From positions 558,001 to 622,000 of the forward strand of contig NZ_VZPV01000002.1 in NCBI RefSeq assembly GCF_008801405.1: 64,000 bases of DNA. The letters run 5' to 3'. Origin of the DNA: Ralstonia insidiosa. GTDB lineage: Bacteria; Pseudomonadota; Gammaproteobacteria; Burkholderiales; Burkholderiaceae. This document shows, one piece after another, positions 7,722-16,612 of the stretch; position 1 is the first letter of the stretch, and every line of letters starts with the position of its first letter. The notes beneath the pieces are model-generated. The model was not told where the DNA came from. It saw nothing but the letters and a program-made list of their open reading frames with translations, and did not search any database. A program made the position numbers and the translations under genes.

Positions 7722-9337
7722 GATTTGGTGTTCTCGCGCAGGCGATAGCGCAGCAACTTACCCACTTCGCTGCGCGGCAGTGCAGCGCGAAACTCGATGG
7801 CACGCGGATACTTGTACGGTGCCACCGTCTGCTTCACAAAATCCTGCAGCGTCTTGACCATCTCCGGCCCCGGTTCGTGGCCAGGATGCAGCACCACGAA
7901 GGCCTTGACGATCTGACCGCGCTCCTCGTCCGGCACGCCGATCACGCCGCACTCGGCCACGGCCGGATGCTGCATCAGCGCGTCTTCCACCTCGGGCGAG
8001 GCGATGTTGTAGCCCGACGAGATGATCATGTCGTCAGTACGCGAGTGATAGTGGAAGTAGCCGTCTTCGTCCATCACATAGGCATCACCCGTGAGGTTCC
8101 AGCCATCGCGCACGTAGGCGCGCTGGCGGTCGTCAGCCAGGTAGCGGCAACCGGTCGGGCCTTGCACAGCGAGGCGGCCGACCGTGCCCGGCGGCACGGG
8201 GTTGCCTTGGTCGTCTACCACGCGCGCAACATAGCCGGGGACGGCCTTGCCGGTGGCGCCGGGGCGCACGTCGGTATCGGCGGCGGAGATGAAGATGTGC
8301 AGCATCTCCGTCGCGCCAATGCCGTCGATCAGCTCGATGCCGGTGGCGTTCTTCCACAGCGTGCGCGTGGCCACGGGCAGTGCTTCCCCAGCCGATACGC
8401 AGCGGCGCAGCGGCGTGGCACGCAGCTCATCCCCACGCGCGGCAATGTTGCGGTATGTGGTGGGCGCGGTGAACAGCACGGTGGCACCAAACGTGCGGAT
8501 GCCCTCCACCAGATCGCTCGGGGATGCCTTCTCCAATAGCACCGTCGACGCGCCCACGCTCATTGGAAACAGCAGCAGGCCGCCCAGCCCGAACGTGAAC
8601 GCCATCGGCGGGCTGCCGATGAAGATGTCATCCGCACGCGGTTTCAGCACGTGTGGCGGCCAACACGCGCAGATCGCCAGGATGTCGCGGTGGAAATGCA
8701 TCGTCGCTTTCGGCACACCAGTGGTGCCCGAGGTGAAGGCGAGCAGGCAGGTGTCATCGGCCGCCGTATCGACGTTGGTGAAGATGGCCGGCTGGCGCGC
8801 CATGGCCGCTTCCAATCCTTCCGGCGTGTCATCGTGGAAGCACAGCACCTGCACCGGCTTGGCCGCCTGCGCGACAGCATCCCGCAGTTCATCGAACAGC
8901 CGCGCATCGCACAGTGCAAAACCGATCTCGCCCTTGGCGATGATCTGCCCCAGCTCCTTGGCGCGCAGCAACGGCATGGTCGCCACGGCAATCGCGCCCA
9001 CCTTCATCACCGCAAACCAGCACGCCGCCAGCATCGGGCTGTTGGGCGAGCGCAGCAGCACGCGGTTGCCCGGCACCACGCCCATCTCATTCACCAGCAC
9101 ATTGGCGATACGGTTGGCGTGCTCCTGCAGATCGGCGTAGGTCCAGCGGATACCACCGGGCGCCTGGATGCAGAGACGGTCGCCCTCACCCGCCGCAACG
9201 CGTTTATCGAGCAGTTCGGTCGCGCAATTGAGCTGCGCCGGAAACTGCAGCGAAGGCAGGTCGAAGCGATAAACCGGTTGCAGCTCCGCCGGCGGCAGCC
9301 GGTCGCGGGCGAAGGTGTCGATATGGGCGCTGGGCAT
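7718..9337 (-). CDS. aromatic acyl-CoA ligase, probable 2-aminobenzoate-CoA ligase
   Basis: A 539-residue member of the acyl-adenylate-forming superfamily, activating a carboxylic acid with ATP and CoA. Visible motifs: the phosphate loop LLAFTSGTTGVPKATMHFHR, the adenine site around LIDGIGATEMLHIFISA, the hinge HYHSRTDDMIISSGYN, and the C-terminal PRSEVGKLLRYRL with the conserved Lys. The length and the GATEMLHIF stretch resemble benzoate- and 2-aminobenzoate-CoA ligases. The gene lies in the same operon as a fused salicylyl/2-aminobenzoyl-CoA hydroxylase-reductase, which points to 2-aminobenzoate; benzoate or salicylate remain alternatives. Confidence 0.88.
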   Translation of the reverse strand: MPSAHIDTFARDRLPPAELQPVYRFDLPSLQFPAQLNCATELLDKRVAAGEGDRLCIQAPGGIRWTYADLQEHANRIANVLVNEMGVVPGNRVLLRSPNSPMLAACWFAVMKVGAIAVATMPLLRAKELGQIIAKGEIGFALCDARLFDELRDAVAQAAKPVQVLCFHDDTPEGLEAAMARQPAIFTNVDTAADDTCLLAFTSGTTGVPKATMHFHRDILAICACWPPHVLKPRADDIFIGSPPMAFTFGLGGLLLFPMSVGASTVLLEKASPSDLVEGIRTFGATVLFTAPTTYRNIAARGDELRATPLRRCVSAGEALPVATRTLWKNATGIELIDGIGATEMLHIFISAADTDVRPGATGKAVPGYVARVVDDQGNPVPPGTVGRLAVQGPTGCRYLADDRQRAYVRDGWNLTGDAYVMDEDGYFHYHSRTDDMIISSGYNIASPEVEDALMQHPAVAECGVIGVPDEERGQIVKAFVVLHPGHEPGPEMVKTLQDFVKQTVAPYKYPRAIEFRAALPRSEVGKLLRYRLRENTKS

Positions 9338-9363
9338 GGCGAGCTCTCCGTCTCTGAAACGTA

Positions 9364-10539
9364 TCAGTGCGCTGCGGGCGTGGCGGTGCGCAAGAGTTCG
9401 CGCGCGATGATGAGTTGCTGCACTTCGGTCGCACCTTCATAGATGCGCAGCGAGCGGATCTCGCGATACAGGCGCTCGACCGGCTGCTCGCTCACCACGC
9501 CCAGGCCGCCCCACATCTGCACGGCGGCGTCGATCACTTGCTGTGCGTTCTCGGTAGCGGTCAACTTGGCCATGGCCGCTTCGCGCGTGACGTTGCGGCC
9601 CTGATCACGCTGCCAGGCGGCGCGATAGGTCAGCAGCGCAGCGCTGTCGATGGCGGTGGCCATCTGCGCGAGCTTGGCCTGCGTGAGCTGGAAGTCGGCC
9701 AGCACGCCGCTGAACATTTTGCGGGTGGTGGCGCGCGCCAGCGCTTCGTCCAATGCCCGGCGTGCGAAACCCAGCGCTGCGGCCGCCACCGATGTGCGGA
9801 ACACATCCAGCGTGCGCATCGCCACCTTGAAGCCCTCGCCCGCCGCGCCCACGCGCTGGCTGGCCGGGATGCGGCAGTTGGTAAAGCGCAGGCGTGCGAG
9901 CGGGTGCGGCGCAATCACGTTGATGCGCTCGGCAATCTCAAAGCCCGGCGTGCCCGCCTCAACAATGAACGCGCTGATGCCGCGCGAGCCCGGTGCCTCG
10001 CCCGTGCGGGCAAACACGACATAGAAATCCGCAATACCGCCGTTGGAGATCCACGTCTTCTCGCCGTCGAGCACGTAGTCGGTGCCATCTTCGCGTGCGG
10101 CGCAGGCCATGGCGGCCACGTCGGAGCCGGCGTCGGGCTCGGACAGTGCGAATGCGGAGATCGCCTCCCCACGCGCCACCTTCGTCAGATAGCGCTCACG
10201 CTGCTCGGGCGTGCCGTGCAGCGAGATCGCACCCGAGCCCAGCCCCTGCATCGCAAACGCAAAGTCGGCCAGGCCGGAATGGCGGGCCAGCGTCTCGCGG
10301 ATCAGGCAAATGGCGCGCGTGTCGATGGTCTCGCCCGCACCACCGTTGGCCGTGCCGCCCACCGCATGGCGCAACCAGCCGCCTTGGCCGAGCAGCTTTA
10401 CCAGCGCACGGCATTCGGCATCCACATCAGCGCCGTGGTCGTGCGGGATATGCTTTGTGGCCCACGCATCCAGCTCGGCTTCAAGCTGACGGTGCTTGTC
10501 ATCAAAGAACGGCCACTGCAGGTAGTCCTTGTCGCTCAT
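9364..10539 (-). CDS. acyl-CoA dehydrogenase
   Basis: A 391-residue FAD enzyme that introduces a 2,3-double bond in an acyl-CoA. Signature stretches are ISAFALSEPDAGSDVAAMAC, DYVLDGEKTWISNGGIADFY, MFSGVLADFQLTQAKLAQMA and the C-terminal YREIRSLRIYEGATEVQQLI, where the Glu of RIYEGATEVQ is the usual catalytic base of many members. In this operon it probably oxidises the ring-opened or ring-reduced intermediate after the monooxygenase/reductase step. It is 1 base upstream of nothing but the hydratase stop (10541), so the two genes are translated back to back. Confidence 0.92.
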   Translation of the reverse strand: MSDKDYLQWPFFDDKHRQLEAELDAWATKHIPHDHGADVDAECRALVKLLGQGGWLRHAVGGTANGGAGETIDTRAICLIRETLARHSGLADFAFAMQGLGSGAISLHGTPEQRERYLTKVARGEAISAFALSEPDAGSDVAAMACAAREDGTDYVLDGEKTWISNGGIADFYVVFARTGEAPGSRGISAFIVEAGTPGFEIAERINVIAPHPLARLRFTNCRIPASQRVGAAGEGFKVAMRTLDVFRTSVAAAALGFARRALDEALARATTRKMFSGVLADFQLTQAKLAQMATAIDSAALLTYRAAWQRDQGRNVTREAAMAKLTATENAQQVIDAAVQMWGGLGVVSEQPVERLYREIRSLRIYEGATEVQQLIIARELLRTATPAAH

Positions 10540-10540
10540 G

Positions 10541-11392
10541 TCAGTTGCCCTCGAATACCGGTTTTTGCTTGGCGACGAACGCGTGGTACGCCCGCGAGAA
10601 GTCTTCGGTCAGCATGCAGATGGCCTGCGCTTGCGCCTCGGCCTCGATCGCCTGCTCGATCGTCATCGTCCATTCCTGATGCAGCATGGTCTTGGTGATG
10701 CCGTTGGCGAAGGTGGGGCCGGCGGCCAGGTCGGCAGCCAGCGCTTGCGCTTGGGTCAGCACCTCGGCGGGGTCGCACAGGCGATTGAAAAAGCCCCAGC
10801 GCTCGCCCTCTTCACCGCTCATCGAGCGGCCGGTGTAGAGCAGCTCGCTCGCGCGGCCCTGGCCGATGATGCGCGGCAGGATGGCGCAGGCACCCATGTC
10901 GCAACCCGCCAGGCCGACGCGGTTGAAGAGGAAAGCGGTCTTGCTGCGCACGGTGCCCAAGCGCAGGTCCGATGCCATCGCCAGGATGGCGCCCGCGCCA
11001 GCGCACACGCCATCAATTGCAGCGACGATCGGCTGCGGGCACGCCCGCATCGTCTTCACCAGCTCGCCCGTCATGCGCGTGAACATCAACAGCTCCGGCG
11101 CCTTCAGTTGAACCAGCGGGCCGATGATCTCGTGTACATCGCCGCCGGAGCAGAAGTTGTCGCCCGCGCCCACCAGCACGACGGCCTTCACGTCATCCGC
11201 CCACTTGAGCTGGTGGAACAGGTCGCGCAGTTCGGCGTACGAATCAAACGTGAGCGGGTTCTTGCGCTCCGGCCGGTTGAGCGTGATGGTGGCAACGCCG
11301 CCCTCCACGCTCCACAGGAAGTGCTTGGCCTGATAGCCCGCCAGCGGGCGGCGGTTGCCGGCCACGAGGGCCGGATCAATACGGTCGGTCAT
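10541..11392 (-). CDS. enoyl-CoA hydratase/isomerase (crotonase) family protein
   Basis: A 283-residue crotonase-fold enzyme. Oxyanion-hole motifs are GAGDNFCSGGDVHEIIG and AIDGVCAGAGAILAMASDLR; the second half has FLFNRVGLAGCDMGACAILP and the trimer helices near the C-terminus. It likely hydrates or hydrolyses the unsaturated CoA intermediate of the aromatic pathway, possibly including ring opening. ATG 11392 is taken as start; a TTG at 11413 that overlaps the MarR stop codon would add seven residues and give tight coupling. It is followed after one base by the acyl-CoA dehydrogenase. Confidence 0.9.
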   Translation of the reverse strand: MTDRIDPALVAGNRRPLAGYQAKHFLWSVEGGVATITLNRPERKNPLTFDSYAELRDLFHQLKWADDVKAVVLVGAGDNFCSGGDVHEIIGPLVQLKAPELLMFTRMTGELVKTMRACPQPIVAAIDGVCAGAGAILAMASDLRLGTVRSKTAFLFNRVGLAGCDMGACAILPRIIGQGRASELLYTGRSMSGEEGERWGFFNRLCDPAEVLTQAQALAADLAAGPTFANGITKTMLHQEWTMTIEQAIEAEAQAQAICMLTEDFSRAYHAFVAKQKPVFEGN

Positions 11393-11409
11393 GGTTGGGT
11401 CGTGTTCGT

Positions 11410-11985
11410 TCAAGGTTGATCTTCTCGGGCGTCGAGCTCGGCTTCGCGCTCGGCCAGATGCATGCGCAGCCTGCCGAGTTGCGCATACAGTGCGTCTTTA
11501 TTCGAAACACCCAGGCCGTCGAACATCTCGATCAGCCAGCGTTCATGTTCAGCGGCCATCTCGGCAAAGTTCCGGCGGCCGGCGTCGGTCAGCGACACGC
11601 GGAAAGACCGGCGGTCGTCCGGATCCGGCTCGCGCTTGACCAGGCCCTCCTTCTCCAACTGGTCGGTCAAGCCGGTGACGTTGCCGCCCGTCACCATCAG
11701 GTAGCGCGACAGCACGTTCATGCGCATGCCGTCCGGATAGCGGTCAAGCTGCGCCAGATAGTCGAAGCGCGGCAGCGTGGTGTTGAAGCGCGTGCGCAGG
11801 CGCTGGCGGATCTGCTGTTCGATCTGCGTGCTGCACGCCAACAGGCGCAGCCAGATCTTTACGTCGATGTGGTCGTCCACATGCGCGCGCGCTTCCAAGC
11901 CGATGCGTTCATCGCCCAGGGCCTGCACGACCTTGTGATAACCAGACGTGCGGGTGGCGAGCGCGGTCTTGCGGGGCTTGCTCAC
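11410..11985 (-). CDS. MarR-family transcriptional regulator inside the operon
   Basis: A 191-residue regulator. The winged helix is in the centre: RYPDGMRMNVLSRYLMVTGG, NVTGLTDQLEKEGLVKREPD and DRRSFRVSLTDAGRRNFAEM. MarR proteins often sense aromatic acids or their CoA esters, so self-control of this pathway is likely. I choose the GTG start at 11985: GGGGAGG lies just upstream and the GTG overlaps the TGA of the SDR gene (ATGTGA), a typical coupled arrangement; a longer frame into the SDR exists but has no such site. Encoding the regulator mid-operon gives built-in feedback. Confidence 0.88.
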   Translation of the reverse strand: MSKPRKTALATRTSGYHKVVQALGDERIGLEARAHVDDHIDVKIWLRLLACSTQIEQQIRQRLRTRFNTTLPRFDYLAQLDRYPDGMRMNVLSRYLMVTGGNVTGLTDQLEKEGLVKREPDPDDRRSFRVSLTDAGRRNFAEMAAEHERWLIEMFDGLGVSNKDALYAQLGRLRMHLAEREAELDAREDQP

Positions 11986-12755
11986 ATGACCTCCCCGCCA
12001 GAGACCGAGATGGCCTGCCCCGTGATCGACGATGCGCCTTCGGAGCACAGCCACACCACGGCATTGGCCACTTCATCGGGCGTAATCAGCCGGCCTTGCG
12101 GGTTGCCCTTCACCAGCTCGGCGCGCGCCTCTTCTGCGCTACGCCCGGTGCGAGCGACGATGCGGTCAATGCTCTCGCGCACGATGTCGGTCTCCGTGTA
12201 GCCAGGGCACACGGCGTTGACGGTGACACCGCGCGTCGCCAGCTCCAGCGCGAGCGAGCGCGTGAGGCCGATCACGCCATGTTTGGCCGCTACATACGCC
12301 GACACATACGCATAGCCGCGCCGCCCTGCCGTGCTGGCGATGTTGACGATGCGACCGCGGCCAGACGCCTGCACATCCGCCAACGCCGCCTGTGTACACA
12401 GGAAGGTGCCGGTGAGGTTGACAGCCAGCATGCGCTGCCACTGGTCGAGCGTGGTCTTGGCAAACGGTGCGCTCTCCGCCTGCCCCGCGTTGTTGACGAG
12501 GATGGAGATGGCGCCCAGCCCCGCGCATGCCGACTCAAACGCTGTGGACACGCTCGCCGCATCCGTCACGTCACACGTGACGACCTGCGCGCGGGCGCTG
12601 TCGGGCAGCGTCTTGGCGGTCGCCTCCAACACGGCGGCGTTGCGGCCCATCAGCGTGAGCGTGGCGCCTTGCGCGGCCAGTTGTGCGGCGATGGCCGCGC
12701 CAATCCCGCGCCCTGCTCCGGTGACGACGGCGTGTCGCCCTTCAAGCATCGCCAT
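11982..12755 (-). CDS. short-chain dehydrogenase/reductase
   Basis: A 257-residue classical SDR, NAD(P)-dependent. The dinucleotide site is VVTGAGRGIGAAIAAQLAAQ, NNAG is present (ILVNNAGQAES), and the catalytic Ser, Tyr and Lys are in NIASTAGRRGYAYVSAYVAA followed by KHGV (YxxxK as YVAAK). In this operon it probably oxidises a 3-hydroxyacyl-CoA or a hydroxylated alicyclic CoA ester. The gene begins 1 base after the stop of the monooxygenase/reductase gene, and its stop overlaps the MarR start. Confidence 0.93.
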   Translation of the reverse strand: MAMLEGRHAVVTGAGRGIGAAIAAQLAAQGATLTLMGRNAAVLEATAKTLPDSARAQVVTCDVTDAASVSTAFESACAGLGAISILVNNAGQAESAPFAKTTLDQWQRMLAVNLTGTFLCTQAALADVQASGRGRIVNIASTAGRRGYAYVSAYVAAKHGVIGLTRSLALELATRGVTVNAVCPGYTETDIVRESIDRIVARTGRSAEEARAELVKGNPQGRLITPDEVANAVVWLCSEGASSITGQAISVSGGEVM

Positions 12756-12756
12756 C

Positions 12757-15120
12757 TCAAACCCCCTGCATGCGATTGGCCTGCTCCAGCGGCGAGAGCC
12801 CCGCCGCCTGCGCCGCCATCGCGCGTTCCCGTTCGAGATTGCGTTCGAGCTGCAGCTTGCCTGCGCGGTACTGCTTGGGCCACGGCATGTCGAGGTAGCC
12901 GATGCGCGCGGCTTCGTTCAGCGTCCAGGCCGGGTTGGCCAGATGCGGACGCGCCACGGCGCACAGGTCCGCGCGGCCGGCGGCGATGATGCTGTTGACG
13001 TGGTCCGCCTCGGAAATCGCACCCACGGCAATCGTGGCGATGCCCGCCTCGTTGCGCACGCGGTCGGCAAATGGCGTCTGGAACATGCGGCCGAACACCG
13101 GCTGCTCTTTCTTGCTGACCTGGCCCGACGAGCAGTCGATCATGTCTGCGCCCGCTGCCTTGAAGATACGCGCAATTTCCACCGCGTCGTCCGGCGTGAT
13201 GCCGCCTTCCACCCAGTCGTGCGCGGAAATGCGCACCGACATCGGCTTGGTGCTCGGCCACACCTCGCGCACCGCATGGAAGACTTCCAGCGGAAAGCGC
13301 AGGCGGTTTTCCAGCGAGCCGCCGTATTCGTCATTGCGCTGGTTCGTCAGCGGCGAGATGAACGACGACAGCAGATACCCGTGCGCGCAGTGCAGCTCCA
13401 GCCAATCGAAGCCGGCCTCCGCCGCCAGTCGTGCCGAGTGGATGAAGTCATCCCGCACGCGGTCCATGTCGTCGCGGGTCATGGCGTGCGACCACTGGCT
13501 CACGCCATCCAGATACTGCTGGGGCGATGCGGAGATGAGCGGCCAGTTCTGCCCTTCGTCCAGCGGCAGATCGATGCCCTCCCACGCCACGCGCGTCGAT
13601 CCCTTGGCACCCGCGTGGCCCAACTGGATGCCCAGCTTCGCATCGCTGTTGGCATGCACGAACTGGACGATGCGCGCCCAGCCGTCGCGGTGTTCGGTGT
13701 TCCACAAACCCGGGCAGCCCGGCGTGATGCGCGCATCGGGCGACACGCAGGTCATCTCGGCCATCACCAGCCCGGCGCCGCCCATGGCGCGCGCGCCCAG
13801 GTGTACGAGGTGGTAGTCGGCGGGCTGGCCGTCTTCGCACGAGTACTGCGCCATGGGCGACACCACCACGCGGTTCTTGAGCGTGACGCCGCGCACCGTG
13901 AACGGCGTGAACATCGGCGGCACGGGACCATGCTCGGGCGCACGCGGTGCGCCCGCCTGCTCGGCAATCCAGTCTTCAAACTGTTCGAGATACCGCTTGT
14001 CGCGCTGGCGCAGGTTTTCGTGGCTGATACGCTGGCTGCGCGTGAGCAGCGAATACGCAAACTGCTCGGTCGGCAGGTTGGCGTAGCGGTCGACGTTTTC
14101 AAACCACTCGGTCGAGTTGCGCGCCGCGTTCTGGATGCGCAGCACTTCTACGCTGCGCACGGCTTCGTAGTGTTCGAGCGCACCTTTCAGGTCGCCGGGG
14201 TATTGGCCGATGCTGCGTGCGAGTTCAATCGAATCTTCCAGCGCCAGCTTGGTGCCCGAGCCGATCGAGAAGTGCGCCGTGTGCGCCGCATCGCCCATCA
14301 GCACCACCGGTGTGTTGTTCTCATTGGTGTGCACCCAATGCCTGCAAACCACGCGCGGAAAGCGAATCCACTGTGCCGAGCCCCGCAGGTGCGTGGCGTT
14401 GGAGATCAGCTTGTTGCCATCCAGGTACTTGGCGAACAGGCGCTCGCAATAGGCAATGGCGTCTTCCTTCTCCATCGTTTCCAGCCCGGCCTTGCGCCAC
14501 ACCTCTTCGGGTGCCTCGACGATGAAGGTGGAGGTCTCGTCGTCAAAGCGGTACGCATGCGCCTGGAACCAGCCGTGCTCGGTCTGTTCAAACGCAAACG
14601 TGAAGGCCTCGAACAGCTTGTGCGTGCCCAGCCAGACAAAGCGGCAGCGGCGCGTGTCGATATCGGGTTGATACGTGGCGGCGTACTTGGTGCGGATGCG
14701 GCTGTTCAGGCCATCGCTGGCGATGATGAGATCAGCGTCGGCATACGCCGTGTCATCTTGCACATCGGTTTCAAAGACGAGCTTTACGCCCTCTTCTTCG
14801 CAGCGCGCCTGCAGGATGTTTAGCAGGCGCTTGCGCCCGATGCCGCAGAAGCCGTGGCCACCCGAGCGCACCACCTGGCCGCGGATGTGGACTTCAATGT
14901 CGTCCCAATGGTTGAACGCGTCGAGGATCTGCGCGGCGCTCTTGGCGTCGGCGCGCTGCAGGTTGCCCAGCGTCTGGTCGGAGAAGACCACGCCCCAGCC
15001 GAAGGTGTCATACGGCCGGTTGCGCTCCACGACGGTGATGTCGTGTGACGGGTCCTGCAACTTCATCAGCAGGGCAAAGTACAGGCCAGCCGGCCCACCA
15101 CCAATACAGACGATCTTCAT
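12757..15120 (-). CDS. bifunctional flavin monooxygenase/OYE-type reductase (2-aminobenzoyl-CoA monooxygenase/reductase-like)
   Basis: A 787-residue fusion and the first gene of the operon. Residues 1 to about 380 are a PHBH-type FAD monooxygenase: CIGGGPAGLYFALLMK, the DG motif LIIASDGLNSRIRTKY and the GD motif VVLMGDAAHTAHFSIGSGTK. Residues about 403-760 are an Old Yellow Enzyme-type FMN reductase: FTPFTVRGVTLKNRVVVSPM, ELHCAHGYLLSSFISPLTNQ and AVGAISEADHVNSIIAAGRA. This is the arrangement of the enzyme that dearomatises 2-aminobenzoyl-CoA in Azoarcus evansii. Databases also call this fusion salicylyl-CoA 5-hydroxylase/oxidoreductase, so salicylyl-CoA is the alternative substrate. Confidence 0.92.
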   Translation of the reverse strand: MKIVCIGGGPAGLYFALLMKLQDPSHDITVVERNRPYDTFGWGVVFSDQTLGNLQRADAKSAAQILDAFNHWDDIEVHIRGQVVRSGGHGFCGIGRKRLLNILQARCEEEGVKLVFETDVQDDTAYADADLIIASDGLNSRIRTKYAATYQPDIDTRRCRFVWLGTHKLFEAFTFAFEQTEHGWFQAHAYRFDDETSTFIVEAPEEVWRKAGLETMEKEDAIAYCERLFAKYLDGNKLISNATHLRGSAQWIRFPRVVCRHWVHTNENNTPVVLMGDAAHTAHFSIGSGTKLALEDSIELARSIGQYPGDLKGALEHYEAVRSVEVLRIQNAARNSTEWFENVDRYANLPTEQFAYSLLTRSQRISHENLRQRDKRYLEQFEDWIAEQAGAPRAPEHGPVPPMFTPFTVRGVTLKNRVVVSPMAQYSCEDGQPADYHLVHLGARAMGGAGLVMAEMTCVSPDARITPGCPGLWNTEHRDGWARIVQFVHANSDAKLGIQLGHAGAKGSTRVAWEGIDLPLDEGQNWPLISASPQQYLDGVSQWSHAMTRDDMDRVRDDFIHSARLAAEAGFDWLELHCAHGYLLSSFISPLTNQRNDEYGGSLENRLRFPLEVFHAVREVWPSTKPMSVRISAHDWVEGGITPDDAVEIARIFKAAGADMIDCSSGQVSKKEQPVFGRMFQTPFADRVRNEAGIATIAVGAISEADHVNSIIAAGRADLCAVARPHLANPAWTLNEAARIGYLDMPWPKQYRAGKLQLERNLERERAMAAQAAGLSPLEQANRMQGV

Positions 15121-15147
15121 GACAACGGCTCCGCGTTCGATGCGGTG

Positions 15148-15177
15148 TTACATTAGTCATGAATAGTTTAGTTGTAA
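15148..15177. promoter_or_regulatory. candidate regulator site upstream of the aromatic-acid operon
   Basis: An AT-rich stretch 28-57 bases before the operon start has TTACA (15148-15152) and TGTAA (15173-15177) as outer arms, and between them the related words TTAG, AATAGT and TTTAG. It is the only AT-rich island in the 136-bp gap and is a reasonable place for the promoter and for MarR binding. Symmetry is imperfect. Confidence 0.4.
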
Positions 15178-15256
15178 AGCAATTTGGCAAAACAACGCCC
15201 CCGGGGTTTACACCAAAGGGGCGGCGCTGAGTGCACTCCAGGGCATGGCGGGCAGT

Positions 15257-16072
15257 TCAGGCAAGGCGCTGCCGGAAGAACGCCAGAATCTCGTCGCGGG
15301 CGGCTACCGTAGGTTCTCCGGCGGCGTCGATCAGGTGGGCAGTGACCACGCTGTGCGGACACGGCACATGCTGCGCAAAGAACGGTGGCGGGCACGGGTG
15401 CGCAGCGCTGTCGGGCAGCACGCGTGCCACGAAACGATCACCCAGCGCCTGCGCATACGCCGCAAACCGCTGCGCACGGCAGAAGCGGTCGCCTTCAAAC
15501 CGGTAGGCCAGCACGGTCAGGTCTTCGCGCTCCAGCCGCTGGCGCACGGCGGCCACCTCCTCTGGGGCAATCTCGATCCCGCCCGGCTCGTTCAACGGCA
15601 ACGATGGCTGACACAGCACCGGCGCCAGCATGGCGGGCTCCAGCATCATCGCCAGCGCAAAATTGCCGGTGAAGCACATGCCGATGGCGCCCACGCCGGG
15701 GCCGCCGCACTCTGCCTGGGCCAACCGCGCCAGCGCGCGCAGCCACTGCGTGACCGGGCTTGACTGGTTGGCCGCGAACGCGCGGAACTCCGCACTCACG
15801 CACGCGTGGCGGAAGACCTCTGCACCCGCGTCCGCCTCGGGCACCGCACCATCGCGCCCGAACAGCGACGGCATGTAGACCGTCAGCCCCGCATCGCGCA
15901 CCCAGCGCGCAAACCGCGCCACGTGCGGGCTGATGCCGGGCATCTCAGCCATGACGATCACGGCCGGGCCCGTGCCGGCCACGTACACCGTTTTGGTGAT
16001 GCCATCCAGGGTGACCTGGCGGCGCGTGAAGTCTTCCAGGCGGTCGTCTTCTTGCGGGTGGTGGCGTGTCAT
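15257..16072 (-). CDS. dienelactone hydrolase-family protein
   Basis: A 271-residue alpha/beta hydrolase. The nucleophile elbow is GAIGMCFTGNFAL with Cys-133 as nucleophile, as in dienelactone hydrolase; the upstream MAEMPGISPH supplies the usual active-site Glu, GDRFC the Asp region and CPHSVVTAH the His. Dienelactone hydrolases cleave lactones in chlorocatechol breakdown, but many relatives act on other esters or lactones. It lies 136 bases upstream of the CoA operon and 21 bases downstream of a tautomerase gene, both on the minus strand, so a ring-fission role is suggested but not shown. Confidence 0.88.
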   Translation of the reverse strand: MTRHHPQEDDRLEDFTRRQVTLDGITKTVYVAGTGPAVIVMAEMPGISPHVARFARWVRDAGLTVYMPSLFGRDGAVPEADAGAEVFRHACVSAEFRAFAANQSSPVTQWLRALARLAQAECGGPGVGAIGMCFTGNFALAMMLEPAMLAPVLCQPSLPLNEPGGIEIAPEEVAAVRQRLEREDLTVLAYRFEGDRFCRAQRFAAYAQALGDRFVARVLPDSAAHPCPPPFFAQHVPCPHSVVTAHLIDAAGEPTVAARDEILAFFRQRLA

Positions 16073-16093
16073 GCGCGGGCTCCGTTGGTGTGG

Positions 16094-16552
16094 TCAGGGT
16101 TGGGCAACCAGGTGTTGAAGATGCGCATAACCAGCGGCCCTGGCGAAATCAGGCAGCGCCCACAAGGCGCCGTTCACGCCCCACGTGCCATCGGCTACGT
16201 CGCGCAACATCACAGACGTCACCACGCGCCGGCCATCGGCTGCGGGCAGCGCCTGCGCAAACGCCTCGTGCATCTGCTGCACGAACAGCGCCCGCGCAGC
16301 GGCATCCAGCACACCCGCCGGCACATGGGCAATGGCCAGGCACGGCACGATGTGCGCGGACATATCGGTACCACCGCACCACCATGCGCCCGCGGGCGCT
16401 TCTTCAATCACCACCCAGGTGGTCGCGCGGCTGCGCGGGTCATCGGCAATCTGCTCGGCCTGCGCGGCGGCATGGGTGATGCGGCGGGCGAGCGCCGTAC
16501 GTGCATCACCATCAAACGTGTCGGCGGGAATCTTGACGAGGATGTTGGGCAT
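16094..16552 (-). CDS. tautomerase-superfamily protein (4-oxalocrotonate tautomerase-like)
   Basis: The chosen start gives 152 residues beginning MPNILVKIPADTFDGD, with two beta-alpha-beta units (second beginning HIVPCLAIAHVPAG). Tautomerases of this superfamily use the amino-terminal Pro-1, exposed after removal of Met, as catalytic base; that favours the ATG at 16552 over the ATG eight codons upstream (16576), which would bury the proline. The doubled length suggests a fused dimer of the 60-70 residue unit. It probably forms a two-gene unit with the dienelactone hydrolase gene and diverges from the AraC regulator. Confidence 0.75.
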   Translation of the reverse strand: MPNILVKIPADTFDGDARTALARRITHAAAQAEQIADDPRSRATTWVVIEEAPAGAWWCGGTDMSAHIVPCLAIAHVPAGVLDAAARALFVQQMHEAFAQALPAADGRRVVTSVMLRDVADGTWGVNGALWALPDFARAAGYAHLQHLVAQP

Positions 16553-16612
16553 GTGAACCGTGGGTGCAGTGGACATGCCTCCATTGAACGCCCGGAGCCG
16601 CTAGACTGGCAG

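Noticed and set aside
12331..14823. Long plus-strand open frame opposite the monooxygenase/reductase fusion
   Set aside because: Composition is that of an antisense shadow, and the minus strand carries two complete enzyme domains.
6887..15120. Operon as a plain benzoate (box) pathway
   Set aside because: No boxA/boxB/boxC genes are present; the fused monooxygenase/OYE enzyme points to 2-aminobenzoyl-CoA or salicylyl-CoA.
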